64,000 bases of DNA from Selaginella moellendorffii (taxonomy: Eukaryota > Streptophyta > Lycopodiopsida > Selaginellales > Selaginellaceae): assembly GCF_000143415.4 (NCBI RefSeq), contig NW_003314264.1, positions 698,124 through 762,123 of the forward strand. Direction: 5' to 3'. Every line of letters begins with the position of its first letter. The first letter of the stretch is position 1. A model generated the notes under the pieces. The model did no database searches. It was not told where the DNA came from and was given only the letters and a program-made list of their open reading frames with translations. A program made the translations under genes and the position numbers. Positions 27,361 through 38,404 of the stretch are shown piece after piece.

Positions 27361-28560
27361 ATGGCTATATTTGCTCTGGCCTTCTTCGGGTAAAGACATT
27401 CCTTCGAACAATGTCATATGTTTCACCGCAATTGAAGCATATGTTGTTTCCCACACTACTAGTAGACTTGACTTTCTTATCTATGGGTTTGTCCCTATTA
27501 GCTTGACTCCCCTACGTACTTGCTCGCTGGCCACCAGATTTACCTTTCTAGAACCTTGAGGACTCATTCTTAGAGAAACTCTTTCTTTCCCATATATCCC
27601 TCTTAGTTTGGCTCCTTTGCTAAACATGGACCCCAGCCCCATTGTGTTCCCCTTTCGCAGGTTATCATTAAAATACACCTTAATAACTGCATTCAATACT
27701 TCCTTGTAGTTAGTCAGGTTCCAATGCATCACCTTTGCCTCGAGCCCAGGTTTGCAAGCTTGATATGAAGGCATGGAATGCATCCATATCACCCATATCC
27801 ATGATAAGGATCCTCTTTGCCATGAATGTATTCACATACTCTTCAATAGTTCCCATCTGCTTTAGCCTACTCAGCTCATCCTTAGGTGTAGAGTAGCATT
27901 TGGAGGAACGTAAGTTGCATGGATCTTCACTTTCATCATTTCCCAAGTGGCCACCAATCCGTCGTTGACATCTATTATTCTCCACCAAGACATAGCATAA
28001 TCTTCCAAGTATGGTTTAGCACATAGGACCTTCTCCGAGCTTGCTAACTGCAATGTTCGGAAATAATTCTCCATATCGTAAAACTAATCTTCCACCACTT
28101 TATAGTCATTCACTCTCTTGAAGACAAGTGGGGCTTTGGTTTGTATTTAGAAACTGCTTGAGAGACTTTTCACTTTCATTTGTTTGACCTTATTCGGTTC
28201 TACCTTCGTCTTTGACAAAGGGTCCACACCTTCTACACTACTAGCTTCTGCAGTCTTTTGCTTTTTCTTCCACTTTTTGTCATGCTTTAGCTTGCATATG
28301 AGGGTCTCCAATAGGGCATTGGTTTATATCCTATATCAATTGTCCTTTTAGAACATCCAATCGAGCCTTGGACAACTGAACCTTACCATCAGACTCTTGT
28401 TTGGAAGTTTCCTCATTGGAGTCTTCCCCATGCAAGGATTCCTCATTCATATCTTCTTGTTTGACAGAAGGCTCCAGCTTCAGAGGAGGTTCCATCTTCG
28501 CCTTGGTTCTTTTACACCCTACCTTAGCCATCTCCTAGAAATCTACCTCTATCCTTCACT
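27361..28560 (-). pseudogene. Gypsy gag remnant with broken zinc knuckle
   Basis: Frames at 27871-28074 and 27710-27988 encode gag-like sequence (ENYFRTLQLA, AMSWWRIID, WEMMKVKIHATYVP). Near 27400-27440 the minus strand reads ICFNCGETYDIVRRNVF, a CCHC knuckle that has lost its His and last Cys. A Lys/Glu-rich N-terminal frame lies at 28331-28531. Several frameshifts separate the parts. Confidence 0.65.
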
Positions 28561-28575
28561 AAAACTGAGGAAAAG

Positions 28576-28589
28576 GTCTTGATACCAAA
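28576..28589 (-). promoter_or_regulatory. Primer-binding site of the gypsy element
   Basis: On the minus strand TTTGGTATCAAGACC follows an LTR end; TGGTATCA matches the 3' end of initiator tRNA-Met. Confidence 0.6.
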
Positions 28590-28595
28590 TTATAA

Positions 28596-29700
28596 GTTAT
28601 AAATTTTTCCTTTTCAATTTGCCAACCTACCTCATCTATCTGACCACCACTGTATTGGCTTTAGTTAAGTTCCCTCGCTAAGGTTTTTGCATATTATACC
28701 AGTTTTTACTTGGTCCTACTTAGCTTCAGCAACTCACTACACGAGCAATGGAGTGTTAACCATTCATCCAAAAATTCCTAAATTGTCTTTCAATCCCCCT
28801 CCCTGGGTTAGACTGGATTTAAGGTTTGGGTATACTCCTTATAGGCACAAGCAGCCAGCACACTAAACCTTCAGGTTCTTAACATCCCTTAGTACAACAA
28901 AATTTGATTATAAAACCCTCTAAATCCCAAGCTTTGAGTGCAACACTTGCTTTAGGGCACTGGGGGGAAACACCGTGGTGTAATGGCCCGGTATAGGTAC
29001 CTTTATTCCCCCATTTCCATCCCAAAGGGAAAGCCCAAGCCCCTAGGAAGGGGCAAGGACCAATAAGCTGTAAAGTACTCAAGTGGGGCACCACTCCACA
29101 TGAGCTGGGAGCATCATAATCGGTTTCTCTATCAGGAGTGAGAGTTGCTCTTGAGCACTTCTTTGGGTGGCCCCTCAGGCACCACCCGAATCCATGCTCA
29201 CTCCCACCCAAGGCTCCTAAACTCTAATTTCAACCTTAAATCAATTTGGAAGCACCACTGAAGAGTTCTTTCAAGACTAATTCTTGGACCTCCTTATCCC
29301 TATTATACTTTTGGAACCCCTTGCAGCTACACCCCCCCCCCCCCTTTAGGAAACATATGCTTTGGGTTTTCACCCCATGATCTGTATTAGTGTTTGGAAT
29401 TAGTATTCGAACTTGGTCTCGGACTCGATCTTGGACTCAATTTTGAACTCGACCTCGGACTTGGTCTTGGACTCAATCTCGGACCCAACCTCGGATTCTA
29501 TCTTGGACTTGGTCTCCAACTCGGTCTCGGAGTCAGTCTTAGACTTGATCTCGAACTCAATCTTAGACTCGGTCTCAAACTCGGTTTTAGAGTCAGTTTC
29601 GGAATCGATCTCGGACTCGGTCTCATTTGATAAACTCTTTATTATTTCGGTCGTGTTTTCAGAGATCTTTTAGCCTATCACACCTTAGGAGTCGGTTCCT
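28596..29700 (-). mobile_element. Probable degraded 5' LTR of the gypsy element
   Basis: The left end (TATAAATTTTTCCTTTTC) resembles the start of the solo LTR at 40993. The right part shares ACTATACTTTTGGAACC and CTTTGGGCTTTCACCC-type blocks and the same GACTCGGTCTCGGACTCG tandem repeat. The assignment is by resemblance and position next to the primer-binding site. Confidence 0.5.
29394..29625 (+). repeat. Degenerate 12-bp tandem repeat (TCGGACTCGATC type)
   Basis: About 20 imperfect units. Related arrays occur inside the LTRs at 41975-42545 and 55130-55640, so the array belongs to this LTR family. Frames through it (Leu/Gly or Ser/Asp repeats) are not genes. Confidence 0.8.
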
Positions 29701-29929
29701 TACACTCTTCTGGTCAAATATACATATGATGATTAGTTTCTTAGGCAAAGACTAATAAAAGGAATCAATAGTCCTTTATCATGGTCTCCTACTATCATGG
29801 TAAAAATGAGAGAAGGTTAGTACTATTCAAACTTTAGATTACTTAATTTTAAGTATCATAAAACTTTTAACCAATTGGATTATTGTTCATGGCCCTTTCT
29901 TTGTATATTTAAGTTTTAATATATATAGC

Positions 29930-30466
29930 ATATATGGTTTTTACCCAAGATGATTTACCATAGGATAATCATAAAGTAGAACCTAAACTCTCTATGTGCC
30001 ACGTGTCATATACCACATGTCTAAAGATAGCAAAGTGGAACCTGAGTTTCAAGGCCTTAGACCACTAAATGAAGGAGTGGAGCCAAACTCCTAAACATGG
30101 AGCCAAGAAGTGAAGGAATGGGAGCATGAAGCAACTCCCGAGCGTACAGCCCAAAGAATGAAGGGACAGGAGTATAGAGTGACTTGGGATAGTCCTAGGG
30201 CATCTAGCATACCAATGCTAGGACCAGTATGCAAAACTGAGCTAAACAGAATTTGGCATTATTTCAGCATATCAATGGCCTAATGTGAAGATATGGGTAC
30301 TCCACTAGTTACCATGGTGTGGAATTTGGGATTAAACCTAAGCCGGACGCAGAACAAACACAAGCATACAAGCAGGAGCTAAACTATGTTTAAGGTTGGT
30401 TAGCCATGCCTGAACCTACCCACTATCCCTATTATACATTTGGAACCCCCATAACCTCCTCCCCCC
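29930..30466 (-). mobile_element. Partial LTR in reverse
   Basis: This is the 3' half of the 30467-31616 LTR family in reverse orientation (TTACCATAGGATAATC to TGGAACCCCC), stopping in the C-rich tract where the forward element begins. The 29701-29929 interval to its left is AT-rich and shows nothing recognisable. Confidence 0.6.
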
Positions 30467-31616
30467 TGTCGCGAATGTGACTTCGGGTATCGAAAGTTAC
30501 CTGTCGGCTAGTCCTTACGGACACTCTTACCTTACTACCACGATGGTAGGAGGTCGGTATTGCTGGGCCCGTTATTAGTCTCTGCCTAAGCTAGTTGAGA
30601 AACTGGTCATCACATGTGCACTTAGACTGGAAGGGCACTAAGGAAGGAAATCCTAAGTTGTCATTTAGTCAAGCAGACTTGACATGGTGATGAGAAACTC
30701 ATGATGTTGGCTTGCACTTGCTAATGTTGGGAACCCCCGCGATATTGAGCTTGGTCCCTCAATATTGCTAGATGATAGCTTACCGTGTCTGCCAAACACC
30801 CTCGCTATCATGCCCTTAGCGTTAGTCTCAATTCGGTCCCAAATGCTATTTATGGAAAGTGTCCAGATTTGCTCATTTGGCATATCTACGGAATGTAGAG
30901 ATCATTTTGAACACAATGGTGTTTGTCCCATGTCCAAATTCGCAATCTAGGGACATTCCATATTTAGTAAGTTTCGAGCTTGTCCCAGAGACTAACTCCT
31001 GATACTAAGGGAGGCTTGAGGTGAAAGCCCAAAGCGTGTGTTCCTCAAGGGGGGGGGGGCTATGGGGGGTTCCAAATGTATAGTAGGGATAGTGGGTAGG
31101 TCGGGTATGGCTGACCAACCTGAGGCATAGTCTAGCTCCCGCTTGCGTGCCTGTCCTTGTTCTGCGTCCGGCTTGGGTCTAAGCCCAAGTTCCATTCCAT
31201 GCTAGCTGGTGGAGTACCCATACTCTCACGTTAGGCCACCGGTATGCCGAAATAGCGCCAGACTCCGTTTGGCTCCGTTTTGCGTGCTGGTCCTGGCATT
31301 GGGATGCTGGTTGCTTCAGGACTGTTCCAAGTCGCTTCAGGCCCCTGTCCCTTCGCTCCATGGGCTTTATGCTTGGGAGTTGCTCCATGGTCCGGTTCCA
31401 TCACTCCTTGGCTCCACGCTTGGGAGTTTGGCACTGTTCCTTCGTTCAGTGGCCCAAGGCCCTGAACCTCGGGTTCCTATGGACACGTGGCATGGACACA
31501 TGGCATGTGACACATGGCATCTGTCACGTGGCACAAAGAGGGTTTAGGTTCCGCTTCGTGGTGTTATCCTATGGTAAATCACCATAGGATAAAGGGTCAA
31601 AACCACGTGTGCTACA
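30467..31616 (+). mobile_element. Left LTR of a noncoding (LARD-like) retroelement
   Basis: It runs from TGTCGCGAATGTGACTTCGG to CACGTGTGCTACA and is followed by TTTGGTATCAGAGAGAG, the initiator tRNA-Met primer-binding site. It contains a G10 tract near 31049 and CACGTGGCA repeats at about 31485-31540. It is nearly identical to 36283-37384, so insertion was recent. Confidence 0.85.
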
Positions 31617-33030
31617 TTTGGTATCAGAGAGAGAGTCTTAGCGAGTACTATTCAATGAGATTGGGCAACTAGTCTCGTTGCATACGCAGAGATGAAAACA
31701 ATGATCCAAGTGGGTACACGTTTTGGTGCAAAGGCTTCACAATTGTTCCTTGGGTATGAAATTTGGTTACCTTTTTGTTCCATATTATGTGAGCTTGCTC
31801 TTGGGCTCATAGGGTGGACTGAGTTGTTCCGTTTACACGAGTTTGCTCTTGGGCTCGTGAGTGAGGCACATTAGCAACTCGAAATTATACTTTGAGTTGG
31901 CAGGATTAATGTAAGCCAATTGATGGTTCTTGTGGTTCTGTAAGTTGTTCCATGTACCATGGGTGAAAGCAAACCTCCTTGGGTTTGCTATGAGTGGCAA
32001 ATAGGCTGGTCTGTAGCTGTTTAGCACGGCACTAATGGGTCCTTCCTAGGCATGATTATAAGTGGAACAATTAAGACTATAAGGATTAGTCTATTGGTTC
32101 AAGTAATCATTGCCGTGCTCTCTCATAAACTTTTCTTGGATAGAACTGAAGGCAGTGTGAATGCACGCTTGAGGTTTAGTCAAAGATAAGACCGGAAAGA
32201 GAGTCATCGGGGACGAAGGATCATACACGTAAATCATCTTCTCTTCTTGGAGAGATGATTTGCAATGAGGTGTGACTTATTGCTCATATTCACATTATGC
32301 AATCAAGAGTCCCTATCTTGATGCATGTTAGAGATGGTGGTCTTACAATGGTGAGTTATGGGATGGATAGCGGTGAAGTGCTAATCCATTTTGTCTAGGC
32401 TTGCTATTAGAAGATTTGGGTTGCAATGCTCAATTTTTTTCCGGGGAACTTTGCTATTGCTCCTTGAGTAGCTTGGTGTTGGATTAGTTTTGAGTTTGGT
32501 CAGATAGAGAGTGGCATGAGTTTGTCTGTGTTGTGAACAAAAGTTGGTGGTATTTAGTGTTATAAATCTCTATCAGTGGAGTGTGGCATTTATGTTGCAT
32601 TTTATTGAATCGAGTTGACACTTGATGCTTACATAAACCTTTGTAGTAGTGACATGGGTGATGCTTGTAGTGTTGCTCGATTGATGATCAAGTCATTGTG
32701 ATTAATATCATATCCATGTGATAGTGAGCAATGTGTTTACGAGGTTGCTTGGTTAAACGATGATCAACCCCAAAGTGGTTGATGGAGAAGTTAGTCTACT
32801 TGCACGAAGTAGCATTGTAGTAGCTTTGACTGGATTCTCAATGGTGGTCCATTATGCTAAGCTTAAGTTGGTACCTTGTTTCCTTGAGGGTTTGCCCATA
32901 AGGTGTTGGGAATGGGTTGTAGCATTCATTTGCTATAGCTCATCTGTTGATCCGTTAGCACTTGGAGTAAATTATTGGATGGAGAAGGTGTGAGGTTGAT
33001 GCATTGACATCGCTAGCACTTGTCTTAGTG

Positions 33031-33175
33031 GAAGTGGCATTGTTGTTCGAGTGATGAGGAAGCCTCCTTAGACCTTGATTTTCCATGTCATTTTTCTTGT
33101 TAGTGTTTTGGCTTCACATTGGATCTTGAAGGTGATTGAAGAAGAGTGTTAGTGCAATGTGGATATATGAAGATG
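33031..33175 (+). repeat. Internal direct repeat of the LARD-like element (copy 1)
   Basis: About 145 bp from GAAGTGGCATTGTTGTTCG to GAAGATG, repeated at 35459-35601 with a handful of differences. Confidence 0.9.
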
Positions 33176-35458
33176 TGGTCTTCGTGATCAAGCCTTGGAT
33201 GTTCATTTTGCATTTTGTGGATGTCGAAGTTAGATATCGGAAATATGGGCAAAAAGATGTTCAATGCTTAAGCATATTATGGATCATAAGAATCTGTGTT
33301 GAGGGGAATCTATGTGAAGTTGTTAGTAGGAAGAAGTTGGTTGAGTCTTGAAAGTTTGTATTCCTGGACTGAGAGTCATTCTTTCTCTGGGATGGAAAAT
33401 TTTCCACAAATTTTCTTAGACTTCTCCAATGGCTGATCTGTTGGTCACTTTGCCGAAAACCATTTCGTTTTCGTAAGCCAGTACAAACTCGTGAAGGGGT
33501 TGGAGTTGACTTTAGTTAACTTAGACCTTGGTAGGTAGTTTGTATGATGCGATCCGAAAGGGATGCTAACTTTTGAGGCTAAGGCAATTAAGTTGGATAG
33601 AGTCTAGAGTTGGTATAGAAAAGTGGCCGTTGCGCTTTTCTAAGAAGGGTGACCCTTGTGCCTTTCTTTTGTAGCGTTGTGCTTGGTGGTACGTTGCACC
33701 TTGCATTATGTTAAACTCTATGAGAGTAGTGAGCTCTCACTAATCTTGACTTAGTCTTGGTAGCCTTGCGCCATGGTTGAGGATGATGATGTCCAACTTA
33801 GTTGTTTGAGATTGAGATGTTAGTACCCGTACTATAGCTTTGTCTATGAGGAGGTTGTGTACCAATATGAGTCCATCTCATGGTCTTCACTTTAATTTCA
33901 ACTGAGTGTTGATCATGCATAGCTAGCCTCTTCAAGGCATGCTTAGAGCTAAGTGGCTAAATGTTTTAGTGAGTTTATTGCGGTTGAGTTGGATTCGAGT
34001 GGTCATTTAGTTTGTGCTTGTCTATGAACTCTTATCTCGTACCTGGGGTATTATGTTCATGTTGGACAAGTATATAACTTGATGACAAGAGTTGGTGTTT
34101 AGGTCTTGTGAAGGCAAGTTGAGGAGTGAGTGTTAGTTGCTTTGCAACTAGTGATTGCTTGTTGACTTTGTTAAGGATTGTTGACATTTGCTTTGCTCGA
34201 TGATGATTCAGCAGTGATGGGCTTGCTTTATCGAATGGTGTTGCGGAGGATCGTGTCGTTAGACTTACATGAGTTTTTCATGTTGATATATCGACTCTAC
34301 CTCTGTTGATATCATTGGGTTACATTTAGCCTGTAGTGTTGGATTTCATTGAGTCTTAGACATGGTGATTCACTCCTTGATGATGTGTTATCTGAAACTG
34401 AGTTTTGTTGAAGGATTGGTCTCAGATACTAAGTATAGTATCTTCGACTTTGGTTAGCTTGGTTGCTGGAAAGCTCCGAGTGGTGATTCACTCGTGCTTT
34501 TTTCTAACTTTGTCCTGGTGTTGATGGCATTGAAGTGATGCCTTGTCATTGACATTGTTGATATTGAGAGTTGAGTGAAATGAGATGTCTTTCCTTAGGA
34601 TTGATATTGAGTTTCATTAGTCTTGATGAAAAGTGTTGATGATTTGGTTATGGCTTGTGTTATTAGCATTGGTGCATTTGCTAGTTAGCAACTGTGTTGA
34701 CGTTCAAATGACCTGAGTGGCAAGTTGAGTTAGTTGTGTTCTAGACGAGATTGTTTAGTAGGGGTTGAGCTTTAGCTTTTCCTTGAAAAGTGATTTAGTC
34801 GTGAACTATGCTAACTTCCTGAGAGGAAGAATTAGTGTTCGATATTAAATTATTTGAGTCCTTATTGGATTTCAGTTGGGGTATATCGATCATTGATGAT
34901 TTTTCTTATGCTTGTTATGAGGTGAGTTACGTCTTGCTATAGATGGATTCATGGAGGATCGTTTAGTGATCACTTATTGGGCATAGCTCCATTGTGCTTA
35001 GCTTTTAGATTGATGCAGACATGCTCTTCATTAGCTTTAGCATTATGAAGTTTGGCTTATGGATGTGTTAAGGAAGATATTGTGAGTTGCATTACGATTT
35101 CTTCTTTAGCATTGAAGTTAGCTTCTATGAGACTCATGATCATTATTACGCAAGACTTAGATATAGGCTTCTTCGAACTTTTGGTTCCTTGAGTTTTCAT
35201 GCTCATTGTTCCATTTGTTAGAAGTTGTTGGGGAAGGCATTTTGGCTCCTAGCTTCGATGTTGAAGTTAGTAGTTGCATCTAGCAATCATTATTAATGAT
35301 TGACTATCATCTAGGATGATTGATTATCATTGTTAAAGGTTTTGCTTGATTATTGTTGGTATAGAATGATTTGCTATTCTTCGGGATGGTGGATTCCTTC
35401 TTAGATGATGATTCTGCATATCTCCTTTTGATAGGATGATCGATGATCTTTCATGATG

Positions 35459-35601
35459 GAAGTGGCATTGTTGTTCGAGTGATGAGGAATCCTCCTTAGA
35501 CCTTGATTTTCCATGTCATTTTTTGTTAGTGTTTTGGCTTCACATTGGATCTTGAAGGTGATTGAAGAAGAGTGTTAGTGCAATGTGGATATCTGAAGAT
35601 G
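35459..35601 (+). repeat. Internal direct repeat of the LARD-like element (copy 2)
   Basis: Second copy of 33031-33175, about 2.4 kb downstream, same orientation. Confidence 0.9.
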
Positions 35602-36282
35602 CGTTTGTTTGCTTTGCAACATTTATTTTGTTCTGTTGATTATTGCTCGAGTTAGTTCTCATAGATTAGGATGTTATTTCCTTTGGGTGATACATTCGCG
35701 AGCATTGTGCTTGTTAGTCAATGATAATTTGTGTTCTTTGAGTTGTGTTTTGTGAGTTGTTTAGCATGCTATCTACCATTTTCGGTAGTTCAGTTTTATC
35801 ATTGAGTTTACTTGATGATATACTTGCTATTGAATTTTGTTAGATGGTGAATCCTATGTTTTCCAATGATAGTGGTCTTGGTGGTTCCTATACTATAATA
35901 CTAGTTTATCGGATGATAACTTACTTGGAATACTATTGTGTTCTAATATAAGATTTAATCACTAATAATACGATCTTTGAGTTTGGGCCAGTATAGGCAG
36001 ACTGGCTTCGGCACTTCGTGTGCATGTTGAAATCTCTAGTCATGGGATAACTACTATCGACTGGTCATATCACCCGCCTCTCTGTCGATGTTCCTTATTC
36101 CGTGAAAGGGCGTGACCGTGTAAACAACTCTAACTGCCTGTTGATAGTAGTCTATCTAAACCTTACCGACGGGTTTGGTTTCTTTGCTCAGGAGGGTTGG
36201 GGCCTCTGGCTTCTCTCTCTATGTCCCTGCGGGCAGGGCATATCACACTTTTGTAAGCTGGGTGACTCCCAGAGTAGCAGGG

Positions 36283-37384
36283 AGTTACCTGTCGGCTAGT
36301 TACGGACACTCTTACCTTACTACCACGATGGTAGGAGGTCGGTATTGCTGGGCCCGTTATTAGTCTCTGCCTAAGCTAGTTGAGAAACTGGTCATCACAT
36401 GTGCACTTAGACCAGAAGGGCACTAAGGAAGGAAATCCTAAGTTGTCATCTAGTCAAGCAGACTTGACACGGTGATGAGAAACTCATGATGTTGGCTTGC
36501 ACTTGCTAGTGTTGGGAACCCCCGCGATATTGAGCTTGGTCCCTCAATATTGCTAGATGATAGCTTACCGTGTCTGCCAAACACCCTCGCTATCATGCCC
36601 TTAGCATTAGTCTCAATTCGGTCCCAAATGCTATTTATGGAAAGTGTCCAGATTTGCTCATTTGGCATATCTACGGAATGTAGAGATCATCCTGAACACA
36701 ATGGTGTTTGTCCCATGTCCAAATTCGCAATCTAGGGACATTCCATATTTAGTAAGTTTCGAGCTTGTCCCAAAGACTAACTCCTAATACTAAGGGAGGC
36801 TTGGGGTGAAAGCCCAAAGCGTGTGTTCCTCAAGGGGGGGGGGGGGGGAGGGGGGGCTATGGGGGGTTCCAAATGTATAGTAGGGATAGTGGGTAGGTTG
36901 GGTATGGCTAACCAACCTGAGGCATAGTTTAGCTCTCGCTTGCGTGCCTGTCCTTGTTCTGCATCCGGCTTGGGTCTAAGCCCAAGTTCCATTCCATGCT
37001 AGCTGGTGGAGTACCCATACTCTCACATTAGGCCACCGGTATGCCGAAATAGCGCCAGACTCCGTTTGGCTCCGTTTTGCATGTTGGTCTTGGCATTGGG
37101 ATGCTGGTTGCTTCAGGACTGTTCCAAGTCGCTCCAGGCCCCTGTCCCTTCGCTCATTGGGCTTTATGCTCGGGAGTTGCTCCGTGGTCCGGTTCCATCA
37201 CTCCTTGGCTCCACGCTTGGGAGTTTGGCACCGTTCCTTCGTTCAGTGGCCCAAGGCCCTGAACCTCGGGTTCCTATGGACACGTGGCATGGACACGTGG
37301 CATGTGACACGTGGCATCTGTCACGTGGCACAAAGAGGGTTTAGGTTCCGCTTCGTGGTGTTATCCTATGGTAAATCACTATAG
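36283..37384 (+). mobile_element. Right LTR of the LARD-like element, interrupted by transposon B
   Basis: It matches 30467-31616 but lacks the first 28 or so bases and the polypurine tract. It stops at ATAG (37381-37384), where B is inserted, and resumes at 51400 with ATAGGATAAAGGG to its end at 51433 (GCGCTACA). A G-rich tract (36834-36858) is longer than in the left LTR. Confidence 0.88.
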
Positions 37385-37408
37385 AAGCTCTATTTCGTTA
37401 AAGTGGGA
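37385..37408 (+). repeat. Terminal inverted repeat of B (transposase-side end)
   Basis: 24-bp TIR, preceded by ATAG; the subterminal TTTATTCAGTAAAATGGGAC is shared with A0 and A1 transposase-side ends. Confidence 0.92.
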
Positions 37409-38044
37409 TTTATTCAGTAAAATGGGACTAGGTACAAATTTTCAAGTATTTGAAAATGACGTGAAATTATATGTTTTTTGTCCAGGGGCTAGACATATCT
37501 GGGGCGTGGTGACTAGCGCGGTGACTTTGTGTCCAGACTGAGTCCATCTGGTTGTATAATAAATGTCATTGTCAAGGTGAACAAGCCGAATCTGAAGCTA
37601 AAGAAGAGCGATGGCATGCGCGCACACACTATTTGTTTGTTCATTGAGCGTGTGGTGAGCTTTCCAAGATGAACGTCATTCCTATTAGCCAGACATATAA
37701 CTTAATGGTGAGAACATTTAGATATTATTCAATGTTATCTTTTTCTAACGAATCTAATTGTGAAGGTGTAGCAAGAGGCATTGCTAGTCTGGAGAAGTCA
37801 TTTAACTCATTTGACCCTTAGTGTATTTTCATGAAACTAAATAACATTCATATTATTAAGGAAATTCTCTAGTACCTTTTTTTTACGACATAAAGGCTTG
37901 CATTTCTTTCAAAGGTGATTTAGTAAAAGGCCTGAGGGCACATGCCATTCTATTTCTCAGACCGGTATTAAGATATACTAGTGCAAAGGGAAAAAGGTAT
38001 TTGGTGATCAAGTAAATGGCATGAGGGCACACGCCATTATAAGC

Positions 38045-38404
38045 CTAAGCACTAGTGGACACCTCCTTTTTGGTACTCTCAGCGGTACTATCATCCTTCT
38101 CCGGGTCAGTTGTTTTGCTTTGGATTGTTGTCTCTGACGTTACTGGGGCGTTCTCGATAGTTGTTAATGTTGCCGTTTGTTCAGAAAAATGATCACCTGG
38201 AGTATAGTATGGGGAGTTTGGAAAACTTATATATTCTACATCTTCACCTATTTCCTTCTCCGTCTCCTTTTCTGCCTCACTTACAGATTTTGTGATTGCC
38301 ATGAGAACGCTCTTCACCCTAAAATATGGAGTTTGTTGTGTTATAAAAGGAAACCAACACACACGCTGCAAGGGAATGATGGTACATAAAGCACGTAAGC
38401 CCAC
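38045..38404 (-). CDS. Small Ser/Thr/Glu-rich ORF of the transposon (B)
   Basis: 119 residues, the last 90 nearly identical to 583-855 in A0, with an extra N-terminal MGLRALCTIIPLQRVCWF segment. That extension may be untranslated leader or an upstream exon. It lies about 0.7 kb downstream of the transposase stop on the same strand. No domain is recognised. Preservation of the frame in two copies is the only support. Confidence 0.4.
   Translation of the reverse strand: MGLRALCTIIPLQRVCWFPFITQQTPYFRVKSVLMAITKSVSEAEKETEKEIGEDVEYISFPNSPYYTPGDHFSEQTATLTTIENAPVTSETTIQSKTTDPEKDDSTAESTKKEVSTSA

Larger units (their letters stand above)
31617..36282 (+). mobile_element. Internal region of the LARD-like retroelement, no coding capacity
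   Basis: The roughly 4.7 kb between primer-binding site and right LTR has no open frame over 80 codons and no gag or pol motif. It is T/G-rich with many GTTGATG-like words and carries a direct repeat (33031-33175 and 35459-35601). The last 300 bp match the pre-LTR region of the chromovirus at 58200-58700 in reverse, including CGGCACTTCG and TCTCTCTATGTCC. This fits an LTR element moved in trans by a related chromovirus. Confidence 0.7.

Noticed and set aside
29394-29673. Open frames with Leu/Gly or Asp/Ser repeats
   Set aside because: Same 12-bp satellite type inside a degraded LTR, no protein signal.
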